Positions 24,110 to 34,211 of a stretch of DNA of 64,000 nucleotides are shown here, one piece after another. How positions within the stretch are numbered: position 1 is the stretch's first letter; every line of letters begins with the position of its first letter. The translations under genes and the position numbers were made by a program. Origin of the DNA: Macrobrachium rosenbergii (Eukaryota > Arthropoda > Malacostraca > Decapoda > Palaemonidae). The DNA lies in NCBI RefSeq assembly GCF_040412425.1, contig NC_089766.1, positions 50,764,797 through 50,828,796 of the forward strand, read 5' to 3'. The notes below the pieces were generated by a model, which worked only from the letters and a program-made list of their open reading frames with translations, had not been told where the DNA came from and did no database searches.

Positions 24110-24939
24110 CAGTGACTATGTGTGAAATCTTTCAAATAAAGAGACGTAAAGGTGGTTTGTCTGTTCCAAACTCCAGTGCAGAGGATCTGTCCCACAGCAT
24201 AGTTCCTCTTAAAGGCAACTGATGGGCCAACACTCCTGATGTCATGGGCCTTAAAGTGTGTTGGCACGGTGGATACATCACGTTATTACTGTACCTCCCT
24301 CACGCAAATGGAGATCATGTTTTTGGAAATCTTTTTAATAAAACCTGTGCTGGCAAAAAGTCTACATTGTGCTGGTCTGAGGTAGGCCACATGCTTTAGG
24401 TAAGCTTTCACTGTGTGTATGGGGCAAAGCAACATTTCTTCCTGATTGTTATCCACAATGTCCTTAAGAGACAGAATGAAGAAGCCGTCAAATCTTGGGT
24501 CATGGGACGATGGGTTCTGGGTCTTTGCGATGAAGTCGGGCAGAAAATTGAAAGCCATTTGCGTCCATCCATGGGTGTGGGTTACACTGTAAGAAAGTGC
24601 ATGAATCTCACCCACGCTTTTAGCAGACGCTAACGCTAAAAGAAACACTGTTTTCAATGTTAAGTCCCTGTCTGAAGAAGTTCTGATTGGTTCATAAAGG
24701 GACGTGGTCAAGGAAGATAAAACTTTTGTTATATCCCAATCAGGAGGTTCCAAATTTCAAGGAGAACAACTTTTCTCAAAGTTTTTTATCATATCCAAGA
24801 TCTCCCAAGATGATGCCAAATTAATATCTCTAGCTTTAAAAACTTTGGAGAGGACCGATCTATACCCTTTCACAAACGAGATGGAGAGGTTTTTCTCGTT
24901 CCTCAGAAGGAGAAGGAAATCTGCTACACTTCTTACCAT
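24110..24939 (-). pseudogene. DIRS-2 tyrosine recombinase with altered box I
   Basis: The N-terminal part (24757-24939: LLLLRNEKNLSISFVKGYRSVL) and catalytic part (24286-24753: TLKTVFLLALASAKSVGEIHAL) are in different frames. Box II (RAHDIRSVGPSVAF) and the Tyr box (FTSLYLKDF) follow at about 24110-24270. His, Arg and Tyr of the second half are present. The box I Arg, present in DIRS-1 as AKRVGEL, is Ser here (codon at 24616-24618). Loss of this catalytic Arg should abolish strand cleavage, so the gene is dead even apart from its frameshifts. Confidence 0.82.
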
Positions 24940-25286
24940 TGTTTTGAGGGGATGTAGATCCCTCTTACTGCATCAATCCAAGAAGACTGACAATTTTCCT
25001 TCGTATAGCTTGAGGGAGGATTCGCTAATCGAGCTGGCAGTGACTTCTGCAACCTTTCTAGAAAAGCCTTTCTCTCTGAGGAGTTGCTCAATAGTCTCCA
25101 GCATGAAGTTGAAGTGATTCTACTGACTGATGTATCCTGCTTGTTCTTGTTTTAGTAGATCTGGCATTATGGGACGACGTCTTGGAATGTCTATGAGATG
25201 CAGGAGATCCGCATACCATTCTGCTTGAGGTCGCATTGAGGCTACCAATGTCATTCAGAGACCCTGAGAAACAAAGCACATGTTGA

Positions 25287-25642
25287 TCACCCTCCTGATT
25301 TGGCTGAAAGGAGGGAATACGTAAATGTCCAGGTTGTTCCGCTGGTGTTGGAACGCATCTTACATGATGGAGTTTTTTCTGGAACTGGAGAGCAGTATAC
25401 GGGTAACTTGTGGTTCCTCGAAGTTGCGAACAGATCCACTGTGGGGCCCGGCCACAAGCTGAGGAGTCTGTTCAACACTACTGGCTGAAGCAAGGACCAC
25501 TCCATCCCCAATGTCTGTCCTGATCTGCTTAAGGTGTCTGCTACAATGTTCTTCTTCCCTGGGATGTATCTGGCAGTTAGCATCAGGCCCTTGAGTTCTA
25601 ACCATAAGTGCACCTTGAAAGCTAGTTGGTTTAAGGAGCAAG
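25287..25642 (-). pseudogene. DIRS-2 RNase H C-terminal half and DLFAT block
   Basis: Downstream of the Gypsy-1 insertion the frame resumes with HLWLELKGLMLTARYIPG, then KKNIVADTLSRS (end of RNase H) and PTVDLFATSRNHKLPVYCSP (the DIRS DLFAT block), and then becomes frameshifted. The first ~80 residues of the same open frame are gypsy LTR sequence and do not belong to this gene. The N-terminal half lies across the insertion at 30198-30474. Confidence 0.8.
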
Positions 25643-25646
25643 AAAT
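25643..25646. repeat. target-site duplication of Gypsy-1, left copy
   Basis: The bases aaat here match aaat at 30194-30197. Removing the element and one copy restores a continuous RNase H-to-linker reading in DIRS-2. This confirms both the insertion and the 4-bp duplication usual for Ty3/gypsy integrases. Confidence 0.8.
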
Positions 25647-26098
25647 TGTGGTGGAATTCAAAACACAAAAAAAAAAACAACACACAACACCCTGATCCTC
25701 GGTTGCTGGGAGATGGATTAGCCTAAGGCCGCCATAACAACCACAACCGCAAACAACCACAAACACAACAAAGAAATACAAAAAAAAGGAAACAGAACAC
25801 ACACACAATAAAACAGCACACCAACAAGAAAAACCAACAACTCCCGGAAAAGCATACGAAAACTGTCCAACACGAAAACCACTGACCGGCACTAGCTCTG
25901 ACTAAAGACTCTCAACAACCAAAAAAACCCTCCTCCACATTCTCACAGACAGACAGCGCCGTAAACAGCCTCCAACGAACGACCCTTATTCCTCTTCCAA
26001 CAACCAAAACACTCACTAACGACAATTACACTCGCTCTCTCTCTCTCTCTCACAAAACGTTGGGAAATGCTAAATAAAAATCCATTCATCCGTCTATA
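25647..26098 (-). repeat. Gypsy-1 3' LTR (left in window)
   Basis: This matches 29735-30193 closely. In element orientation it begins TATAGA and ends CCACA. It contains a (CT)n tract at about 26036-26052 and the motif aaaacgttgggaaatgc. A minus-strand Cys/Val/Phe-rich frame lies wholly in the LTR and is repeated in the other copy, so it is not evidence of a gene. Confidence 0.92.
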
Positions 26099-26910
26099 GT
26101 TCTCCCCGCTTTTAGCATTTCCCAACCAATACTTTTCACAATACATTCAAATTGCCTTACGCAACACCAACGGATGCTCACTAGCAGGTCCTCTAGAACA
26201 TAACTAAGCCCACTGGGACCAACTTCCAATACTTCATATGGACCCTCAAATTTTTCACGCACTTTATTTACATTCAACCGCCCTTTCTCGATTACTTCTT
26301 TCAACACTTTCTCGCCCACCTTGTAACTTTCAAACCTTTCATGCACCTTCTTCCATACCTCCCTATCATTCTCAGATATACCCAATCTCGGTCTCACTAT
26401 CTTTTCAAAATTTAACACACATTTACACGGAGACATACCAATACCCTTATGCACGGTGGCGTTGTATACCCACAACGCTCGCCCAACATTTACATCCCAA
26501 TCATTATCACATTCACTCATCATACATAATATCTCCGTCAACGTTCTCACCGTTCGTTCCGCCAATCCATTCGCACTGGGCATATACGGCGTAGAGTACA
26601 CATGCTCTATGCCCCAATCATGCAACATTTGCTCAAACTACCATCCAACAAATTCAGGCCCATTGTCACTCAACATTTGCGTCGGCTTGCACACACACAT
26701 TGGCAATATCACTTGACCCACCATTCTCGCTACAGTCTCACTCTTTTTGTTCCGAATCGCTACTGCATATGCAAACTTACTCAAATGATCTACCATTACA
26801 ACCATTCCCACATGTCCTCTAGCAGTCACAGGCAACGACACACAATCAGTCACAACCATCTCAAATAACTCTTTCATCTGCAATCGCAACACAGGTGGAT
26901 TCACATGCAC
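26086..26910 (-). pseudogene. Gypsy-1 integrase
   Basis: The DDE core is readable: ELFEMVVTDCVSLPV (first Asp), MLSDNGPEFVGW (second Asp) and YMPSANGLAERTVRTL (Glu). A stop codon at about 26638 separates the two frames. The zinc-binding HHCC part lies upstream at 26900-27060 and is frameshifted. The C-terminal GPY-type segment (FEGPYEVLEVGPSGLSYV) is followed at once by leader-like sequence because of a ~690-bp deletion relative to Gypsy-2. The enzyme would insert the DNA copy into the genome, but this copy is broken. Confidence 0.85.
26099..26115 (-). other. Gypsy-1 polypurine tract
   Basis: In element orientation a purine-rich run (CTAAAAGCGGGGAGAAC) ends exactly where the 3' LTR begins, the expected site for priming the second DNA strand. 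Gypsy-2 has the same tract at 46236-46250. Confidence 0.7.
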
Positions 26911-27047
26911 ACTTTGATACTTACCCTTCTGACAGTCCGCACGTAATCGCTACATCGGCTCAAATTTGATTCAATCCAGGCACATACAATCTCTCTCTCA
27001 TACATTCCCATAATTTATTTTTCCCAGATGCCCATACCTATCATGCA

Positions 27048-27818
27048 CTAATAAACACATAACCACGGCTGCATCTTCCGAAAACACTGGCACATACACT
27101 TCCCCCATCCCACATTCCTTCCTGATGCAAAAAAATAAACTATACCTTTACATACAACAAATCTCTTAGCACTTCGCTTATACACTTCTAAGTCATACGG
27201 CCAACTTCCTACTCTTACACCCTCTAACACACACTCTCTTAACATACTTATTCTCATGCACTGATTTTGCATCTGCTTAATTTCCTCTTCACTCAACAAA
27301 TCATTTTCACTCCTTGCAATATCTACCATACCTACAAAACTAGTTTTAGACACATCCCCTCCTTTAACCGTCGTTATTTCCCTGCCGCCCTTTCCTAAAA
27401 TTCCCCTCCCGACATCCACACTTATCCCGCATTTTTTCAAAAACTTACATCCCAATAAAATATCATATTTATCATTCGTACTCTCAATCACACAAAAATC
27501 ACTTTCTTCCATCATTACACCCCCAATTTCTAAAGGTTCACACACTCTTCCAACCACTGCTACCCCTAAATTTCCAATCCCTCTTACTTCCCCCTGACAA
27601 TTCCTAATTTCACACGTATTCCTCAATTTCTCACATCCATTCTTAAATATGACATTCATACTACACCCGGTATCTATTAACGCAATCAATCTTACTCCCT
27701 TACAACACACTTGCATACTCATGCACTCGTCAGTCTTTCCAGCAAAGCCTCCCTCATGCAACAACCCCTCACGTACATGCATCACACGCACCGCTTGCAT
27801 CCTAGAGGATCCACCCAT
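27048..27818 (-). CDS. Gypsy-1 hybrid retropepsin fused to the integrase linker
   Basis: This is one open frame of 256 residues. Its first part matches the first protease of Gypsy-2: LIALIDTGCSMNVIF holds the DTG catalytic site and KYDILLGCKFLKKCG the later LLG motif. From residues ISVDVGRGILGKGG onward it matches the end of the second protease of Gypsy-2 and continues into the linker before integrase (ENDLLSEEEIKQMQNQ). The join at about 27424-27428 is in frame, so the protease fold may be complete. The 3' part is frameshifted near 27126. It would cut the Gag-Pol precursor. Confidence 0.82.
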   Translation of the reverse strand: MGGSSRMQAVRVMHVREGLLHEGGFAGKTDECMSMQVCCKGVRLIALIDTGCSMNVIFKNGCEKLRNTCEIRNCQGEVRGIGNLGVAVVGRVCEPLEIGGVMMEESDFCVIESTNDKYDILLGCKFLKKCGISVDVGRGILGKGGREITTVKGGDVSKTSFVGMVDIARSENDLLSEEEIKQMQNQCMRISMLRECVLEGVRVGSWPYDLEVYKRSAKRFVVCKGIVYFFASGRNVGWGKCMCQCFRKMQPWLCVY

Positions 27819-27834
27819 TTGAACCCCTTCACAC

Positions 27835-28172
27835 TCAGTTTCCCAAATTCGCTGTCACAGTCACCCTCTTTCGTCTACATACACTTGATACATGCCCTTC
27901 CATTCCACATTCGACACACTTCGCTCTCGGTTCTGAACACATTCTCGCATAATGCCCATTCTTACCACATATTACATTCACTGGTACCCCTACGACCATT
28001 AGCAATATGACCCACCTGTCCGCACCTGTAGCATTTAACCCCTATCTTTCGTACACTCACTTACCAAATGTCCTGATTGCCCACACCCGAAACACGCTCC
28101 TAAAGCCCACCTACACTCATTCTTTGTATGTCCTTCCTTTCCAAATCTAAAACACTTCGCTCGACTTCCACT
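27835..28172 (-). pseudogene. Gypsy-1 nucleocapsid CCHC knuckles (degenerate)
   Basis: Five CCHC units can be traced by comparison with Gypsy-2: CFRFGKEGH (first pair damaged by Cys to Phe), [19 protein letters not shown] (last Cys changed), a fourth shortened by nine bases, and a fifth CGMEGHVSSVC. The frame shifts between them. Such knuckles bind genomic RNA for packaging. Damage to at least three units indicates loss of function. Confidence 0.75.
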
Positions 28173-29664
28173 CACCGACCTTCCCTTTGTACACTACTAT
28201 CCCTAACCCGTCCAACCCGTTGTTCCCTTACAAACCCACCATTCATCCTCACTGGTACCTCCACATTACTTGCTCTTACACTCCTATCTATTACACTATC
28301 TGCCATTCTCATTGGGCCCCTCAACACTACATCCCTAAAGCTTCCAAACTCTGGCACTCTCTCATCTACCCGAGCCTTTACACTCACACTTCTGCTCTCT
28401 TTTATAACCCTGTCAAGCTCATAATCTTCTACAATTTCCAAAATTTCTCCCCAAGTCAACCTTTCACTTGTCCATCTTTTCTTCTCCTTCCGCTTCAAGT
28501 TCACAAATTCTCTCACTCCATCTGGCACTGTCTCTAACAACTTTCGTACTAACTCCTTACATTCATCTATCCCATCATCCACAAACTTCTTCCTCGCATA
28601 TGTCTCCAGCCTACAAGCATACAGTGACAAGGTTTCCCAGCTTTCATTCTTGTCTCATCAAATCCATTCTTCCTCTTATACTTAACACTGCTTTCATACG
28701 CCCGCTTGCTCAACTAGTCTAGCTTTCACCATGTCATACTCAACATCTCCCACACTCATAATAACCCTATACATATCAAGCAAAAACCCAGTCAAATATT
28801 CTCCTAATTCTCGTGCCCACACTCTCTTACTCTCCCCATATTTATCCTGACAAAACCTTTCATACTCCCTAAAGAAATCATGCACATCCCTACTTCTATA
28901 CTCATTATACCTTTCACACCGGGGTACCTCCCTCACATACATAGCCTTTCTCACTTCTTTCTCACTTTCACTCTCACTTTCGCTACTTTCACTCTGTCCT
29001 TTCACACCCTCTTCAGAATACAAAGAGTCCACTTCCGCACTTACATTCATCTTACTCATTACACTCTTCTTCCCCTTCTTTTTATCCACTTTTATCCATT
29101 CACCTCCATCCACCTCACTATCACTACTATTTTTACCCTCTCCCTTCTTTCCTGCCTTTCCCACTTCCTTATCCTTTTTTACCAGTTTCCTTTCCTTTTC
29201 CCTTCTTCCTTTTTCTTCCCCTGACTTATCCTTATTTTCCCTCTGTTCCTTCCCTTGCTTTTCATTCCCTTTTCCTTACCCTGCCTTTCATTCTCTTGTT
29301 TCTCACTTCCTATTCCAACATCACTTTCATCACTCACGCTTCCACTCACTTCTTCCTCCTTTTCTTTCTCTCTTGCCCCTTCACACGTTCCAGAGAACCT
29401 GCCTCCAACAGCCCCTTCTCCAAAAACACCCTTGAACATACCTTTCACCATTTCTTCCACACCTTTCATCATTCCCTCCAACTTTTTATCCATCCTCTCT
29501 TCTGACTCTTTCATCTCCCCTTTCATTTCCTCTTTCGCTCCTTTTACTAATGATCCCATCTCTTCCAACTGAAGCCTTAATTTCTCATTCTCACTCTTTA
29601 ACCATGCATTCTCCTCTCTTAACAGCTGCAACTCCTCTCTCAACCTCACCAGTTCCTCTTCCAT
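28172..29664 (-). pseudogene. Gypsy-1 gag (three frames)
   Basis: The start at 29664 (MEEELVRLREELQLLREENAW) lies just inside the primer site. The first ~60 residues form a clear heptad coiled coil. A Lys/Glu/Ser-rich acidic-basic segment follows (SESSESESESEKEV near 28.95 kb). A helical capsid-like part is next (VHDFFREYERFCQDKYG, then MSLYACRLETYARKKF). CCHC knuckles lie downstream. Frameshifts occur near 29170 and 28690. Gag builds the virus-like particle. Confidence 0.8.
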
Positions 29665-29709
29665 CCTTTCCTCCAGTCACACTACCCGCCACCAATCTTA
29701 ATTGCAACT

Positions 29710-29727
29710 GCCCCACGTTGGGCGCCA
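29710..29727 (-). other. Gypsy-1 primer-binding site, tRNA-Lys type
   Basis: Read on the minus strand, TGGCGCCCAACGTGGGGC begins seven bases after the 5' LTR. This 18-mer is the complement of the 3' end of tRNA-Lys(CUU), as I know it from retroviral Lys1,2 primer sites. The same site is at 53361-53378. Confidence 0.88.
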
Positions 29728-29734
29728 AATATAA

Positions 29735-30193
29735 TGTGGCGGAATTCAAAACACAAAAAAAAAACAACACACAACACTCACCCTGATCCTCGGTTGCTGG
29801 GAGATGGATTAGCCTAAGGCCGCCATAACAACCACAACCGCAAACAACCACAAACACAACAAAGAAATACAAAAAAAAGGAAACAGAACACACACACAAT
29901 AAAACAGCACACCAACAAGAAAAACCAACAACTCCTGGAAAAGCATACGAAAACTGTCCAACATTTAAAACCACTGACCGGCACTAGCTCTGACTAAAGA
30001 CTCTCAACAACCAAAAACCTCCTTCACATTCTCACAGACAGACAGCGCCGTAAACAGCCTCCAACGAACGACCCTTATTCCTCTTCCAACAACCAAAACA
30101 CTCACTAACGACAATTACACTCGCTCTCTCTCTCTCTCTCTCTCTCACAAAACGTTGGGAAATGCTAAATAAAAATCCATTCATCCCTCTATA
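29735..30193 (-). repeat. Gypsy-1 5' LTR (right in window)
   Basis: Direct repeat of 25647-26098. The longer (CT)n tract and a few substitutions account for the length difference. In element orientation it would contain the promoter. Confidence 0.92.
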
Positions 30194-30197
30194 AAAT
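30194..30197. repeat. target-site duplication of Gypsy-1, right copy
   Basis: aaat, matching 25643-25646. Confidence 0.8.
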
Positions 30198-30742
30198 CAT
30201 CCCCCCGTCTGTTCAACTAGGGGACAACCAAAGTGTTGTCGCTCATCAAAACTGTTGACTTCCCTTTCAGGTCTTGGAAGTACTGCAGAGCTAACCAGGC
30301 TGCCTTCATCTCCAGCACATTTATGTGTTCCATCTTCCTCCAAGTCCCTGAAACGCACTTTTCATTTAGGTGTGCTCCCAACCTGTCCTGGATGCGTCCA
30401 AGAACACTAGCATCTCTGGAGCTAACTGGCCAAATTTCATTCCTTGGCGATAATTCTTTGGATTTCTCCACCACTGTAATCTCTTCTGTTTTCTTTTGTT
30501 ACTGCAATCACTTCTTCTGCATTCTCTTGATTTTGGCTGTCTTCTTTCAACTTCCATTGTAGGAAATGTATCTGAGCTCTGCCTCTTAGAATCAGTTTCT
30601 CCAGGGACACTAGGTGCCTAATTAGAATCTGCCAGTTCTTCATTGGTTGTATGAGCTTGGAGAGGAACCTCAAAATTTCTAAAAACTTCTCCAACCTTTG
30701 TTGTGATGGGAAAGCCTTCAAAATCTGGGTATCTATCATCAT
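30198..30742 (-). pseudogene. DIRS-2 RT connection and RNase H N-terminal half
   Basis: The frame at 30217-30474 shows RNase H motifs: SSRDASVLGRIQDRLGAHL (degraded first site), MEHINVLEMKAAWLALQYF (Glu site) and TVLMSDNTLVV (second Asp, in SDN). Gypsy-1 is inserted a few codons later, within the segment that in DIRS-1 reads AYIRKQGG. The connection region lies at 30437-30742 in another frame. Confidence 0.8.
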
Positions 30743-30839
30743 TCCCAGTACTTGATTCTCTGTGTTGGAACTAAATCAAAATTCTTGATGTTTATGAGAA
30801 TCTCCAGAGTCCTACACATCCTTAAAATCAAGTCTCTGT

Positions 30840-31460
30840 CCTTCTCGGCCTAGGCTGCCATGGAGAAAGAACGAGCCAATTGTCCAGATACCTGCAGAGA
30901 CGGATGCCTCTCTTGTGGGCCCATGCTGAAACTAGTTGAAAAATTTTGGGAAGACTTAGGGGCTGTCACTAACCTGAAGCAGAGGGCCCTGTATTGATAA
31001 GTTTCTTTCTTGAGACAAATCGAAGGTATTTCCTGGAGGAAGGATGAATCAGAATTTGTAAATATGCATCCTGTAGGTCCAGAGATATCATAAAGTCTCC
31101 CTGCCTGATTGCTGCCAAAACAGACTTCAGTGTTTCCATCTTAAATGGGGTGACCTGGAGAAAGTTATTCAGTGATGATACATCTATTACTGGTCTCCAA
31201 CCCCCTGATGCTTTCTGTACATGGAAAAGGCGGCTGTAAAACCTGGTGACAGTGTCTTCACTATTTCTGCAGCCCCCTTGTCCAATATATTCCGAATCTC
31301 TTGCTGTAGGGCCTTTTGCTTGGGGGAGGTTTTCCTGTAGGAGGAAAACTCTATAGGAAAGGGTGACAAAAGTGGTCTTTGATGGAAGGGAAGAACATAC
31401 CCTTTCTTCAAGGTTAGTACCGTCCAATTCTCTGCCCTGACTTTCTGCCACTCTTTCCAC
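30840..31460 (-). pseudogene. DIRS-2 reverse transcriptase with altered catalytic motif
   Basis: The frame carries SGGWRPVIDVSSLNNFLQV (finger) and MISLDLQDAYLQILIHPSSR (motif A Asp). After a frameshift near 31000, motif C reads RYLDNW instead of the YLDDW of DIRS-1; the second catalytic Asp codon (30879-30881) is AAT, Asn. This single change is expected to kill polymerase activity. Confidence 0.85.
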
Positions 31461-31639
31461 TTGTATCTCAGACAGCCCCCACCCTGGTTAGCAGAAGATG
31501 GGGGAGGCAGCCTTCCTCATCTGGTGGACATTCTTGATGGTCCCAGCTTTCGCTTTCCATACCCTGAGGGAGTGGAGGAACGGTATTGAAGTCGACCTTC
31601 TCTTTGTCTACCCCTTGACTGGGAATTCTGACGAAAGCT

Positions 31640-33832
31640 TTAACGAAAAGACTGCGTTGCAGTTCTAGTCTGTTTACCTCTGTTGTAAGAAAAGGATTGC
31701 TTTCTCAATGAACGTCTGCTAGATGAGGCGGGAACGAAATACTTAGCATCCTCCCTCCTGTCTGAGATTGCCTGGTCGACTAAGTCTTGGAGAAAATACC
31801 TAGACATTTCGGATAGGGGGCTATTCTGGAGAAAAAACCCAGACATTTCAGATAAAGGGCTATGCCTGAGACTAGACCAACTGTCCGAAGAAATGTGCTT
31901 CTGAGCTATTGACAAGAGGGAATAGCATTTTTTCAATAGAACATTAGCCCAAACATTCACTGCAATTTTAGTCATATATTTTAAGGCTTTAACTGATGGA
32001 GGGAAGTAAGTCTTTAATTATAGTTCAGGAATCATGAGAAACAGTCTTATGAATCAGTTTCAATAGGGCCCCTTGTCAGGTGTCAAGCCAAGAGGCAGCT
32101 CTCAAAGTTCTTTCCAAACTACACTCCAGGTTGACCATCTCAGAACTAGAGAAAGTAGAACCTATTTGTCTCAAGAAATCTAAGGAAGCATTGTTTGATA
32201 GCCTTGACAAACTTCCATTCACTATCCTGGGTAGGGGGGTGGGCTTCTCTGGTACATAATACTTACCTGTCTAGGTAAGGGAGGTAACAATTTTTGCGAT
32301 CGGGAGGTGGCTAGGGAACCTTCCTCTCCAGCAATCAATAAATCAATTTCTTTAATTGAAGACTTTACCATCCTAGGCAACGGTAGGCAGATGGAATGTT
32401 TTGTTTCTGTAGCTGAAAAGGCCACCTGTTCTAAAAAGAAGAGTCTGCATAATCTTCTTTATCTTCTTGTTCCAGTTCTGGATATTTAAGAATCTTTCTT
32501 ATTTTCTGGATAAGTTCTGGAAAACTTATAGATTCTTCCGGAACATCCCGAGGTAAATGAATGAAACTCGATTCCACATCTGGGATTGACTGCGACATGT
32601 CTTCCGTTTCTGATGAGGCGGTGAAAGGGAATCTCGAGATTTTCTCTTTTGATAGGTCATACTGAATGGTAAGATGGGGAACGTCTCCCAGAAAACTCAC
32701 GGCTTTTATTGAAAGAAGACTGGGTCCATGAAGCCGAACGTTCCCGAGAATCAATGTCAAAGCGAAGAGGTCTAACTTTTAGTTCATCGTCCGAGGAAAA
32801 AGGAGAAGACTTCCGATATTTTTTGGTAGGAGAATGTCTTTTTTGTGGGTATCATCACGTCGCGTTCCACTCCTGGAACGGGAACGGGATGCATCTGAAA
32901 ACTGTGCATGACAGGGAGTGACGGTTCGGCACCTGGAATCCGCCAATTTCGCTCTCGTGGGAATTGCCATGTCGCGTTCTGCTCCTGGAATGGGAACAGG
33001 ATGCATCTGAAGACTATGCAGAACAAGGAGTGACGGTTCGGCACCTGGATTTGCGAGTCACAGGCCGGCTACTCTCTTTTACGTTTCTGCCTGAGAGAAG
33101 TACCATGCCAAATCACGCTTCTAGAGTGTGACCAGGAGGTGTCTCTGGGCAAACCAGAACAATGTCCATGGCAAGAAGTGTAGCGTTTTTGACTTAATTC
33201 CAGAGAAGCAGCATGCGAGTCACTCTTCTCGAGAGTGATCAGGAGGAGCTCTCGGAAGAAGACTGCAAATGGCAACGCTTTCACACAGGAGAAAAATTTG
33301 ATGAGGAAGAGGCAGGAGACACAGAACTTCCACTCCGTCGCACGCCACTGGTACCTGGGACTGGATTGGGAGAGATGTTGGGAGACCTTTTCCCCCTACT
33401 CCCACTCTAGGAGCCGTTACCGGGCTAGCCTGGGTAACGCTGATCTTCTTACTTTCGCTAACGGAAGCTGTCAATTTTTTAATGGTCTGGCTGTATCTGA
33501 AACCATAGATTTACCAAAAAACTCTTTGTTAGAACCAACGTCATCTCTTGTTGGATACTGGAATTCTGCTCCTTAATGGAGGTGATTGGGTTGGCGAGTT
33601 GAAGTTTCCTTTTCTGACTTCTTTTTAGCACTTCTATTTTCATATTTCTGCCACTGAGACGACGACCACAATTCACATTCTTTGCACTCAGAGATCGAGA
33701 GCAATCTTGCCCTCTGCATTTAGAACACTGAATGTGGGTTAACCGCTAAAGGAGATGAAAACTTTCCACATTTTCCTTTCCGAGTAATACCCGGACACTT
33801 ACGGGAGACCGGTTTCGCTGAAGATTTCATAA
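31640..33832 (-). pseudogene. DIRS-2 gag-like ORF (fragmented)
   Basis: The likely start is the ATG at 33832 (MKSSAKPVSRKCPG). A Cys-containing N-terminus follows, with the DIRS-1-like order CGKF, NPHSV and KCRGQDC after correcting for frame. Later parts appear at 32431-32760 (SRFPFTASSETEDMSQSI) and 31640-31975 (VWANVLLKKCYSLLS, then a Ser/Arg-rich end). A ~110-bp segment is duplicated at about 32830-33050 (cgcgttccactcctggaac and cgcgttctgctcctggaat), which adds length but is not coding-relevant now. Confidence 0.6.
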
Positions 33833-33984
33833 TCAGGGAAAACACAAGACACACTATGAGATTCACCATACACTGTTCACATATGTCTCAAAAACACATG
33901 AGATATTTCAAGATAAAGCGAGATTAATATACGCAGGGCGTAAGAAGCACATCTTAATGCAACGACGGCTAAGAACACATTGGA

Positions 33985-34117
33985 GGATGCTGGTCCTGCA
34001 CTCTTTTATAGATAATGCTACTCTCTAAAAGCGAGTCTACCATAGCCGTCTGCACATGAGCGCCTAAAGATACTCCTGTCACATGATGTTGTGGTGTTTG
34101 TATCTGTGTCAGAACAA
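33985..34117. repeat. DIRS-2 5' inverted terminal repeat
   Basis: This is the inverse of about 23580-23680 and 23831-23870, with ggaggatgctggtcctgc, tctaccatagccgtctg and acatgatgttgtggtgtttg as landmarks. The terminus is near 34117. Confidence 0.8.
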
Positions 34118-34211
34118 CTAGTGTTGTCAATCAAAGCCAAGATTGACAAGTCAAAAGCTACCTCTTGCTTCAAGCCTTCCCCTCTTCTTACATGAAGCTT
34201 CAGCTGTATCT

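Larger units (their letters stand above)
25647..30193 (-). mobile_element. Gypsy-1: internally deleted Ty3/gypsy element
   Basis: The 4,547-bp minus-strand element has two nearly identical ~455-bp LTRs, a tRNA-Lys-type primer site, a polypurine tract, gag, a protease region and integrase, but no reverse transcriptase or RNase H. The flanking aaat duplication shows it arrived as a unit in DIRS-2. LTR differences are few (for example gtggtgg/gtggcgg and cacgaaa/catttaa), so insertion was relatively recent. Compared with Gypsy-2 it lacks about 2.8 kb of pol and about 0.7 kb after the integrase. It is probably a non-autonomous derivative. Confidence 0.92.
23521..34117 (-). mobile_element. DIRS-2: second DIRS-type element, split by Gypsy-1
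   Basis: Gag-like, RT, RNase H, DLFAT block and tyrosine recombinase appear on the minus strand, with a 4.55-kb gypsy element inserted inside RNase H at 25643-30197. Without it the element is about 6.05 kb, close to DIRS-1 (6.4 kb). The ends show the same design: a ~56-bp inverted repeat at 23521-23577 and 23774-23830, then the inverse of the far right end. Sequence similarity to DIRS-1 is at the protein level only, so it is a different family. Two catalytic changes and several frameshifts show it is dead. Confidence 0.9.

Noticed and set aside
25287..25892. 201-residue frame with a Val/Cys/Phe-rich N-terminus resembling a signal or membrane segment
   Set aside because: The first part is gypsy LTR sequence and the second is DIRS-2 RNase H; it is a chance fusion across the insertion junction. 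The same hydrophobic peptide recurs in the other LTR.
28880..29572. Plus-strand Ser/Phe/Leu-rich frames
   Set aside because: They are antisense shadows of the Lys/Glu-rich gag on the minus strand.
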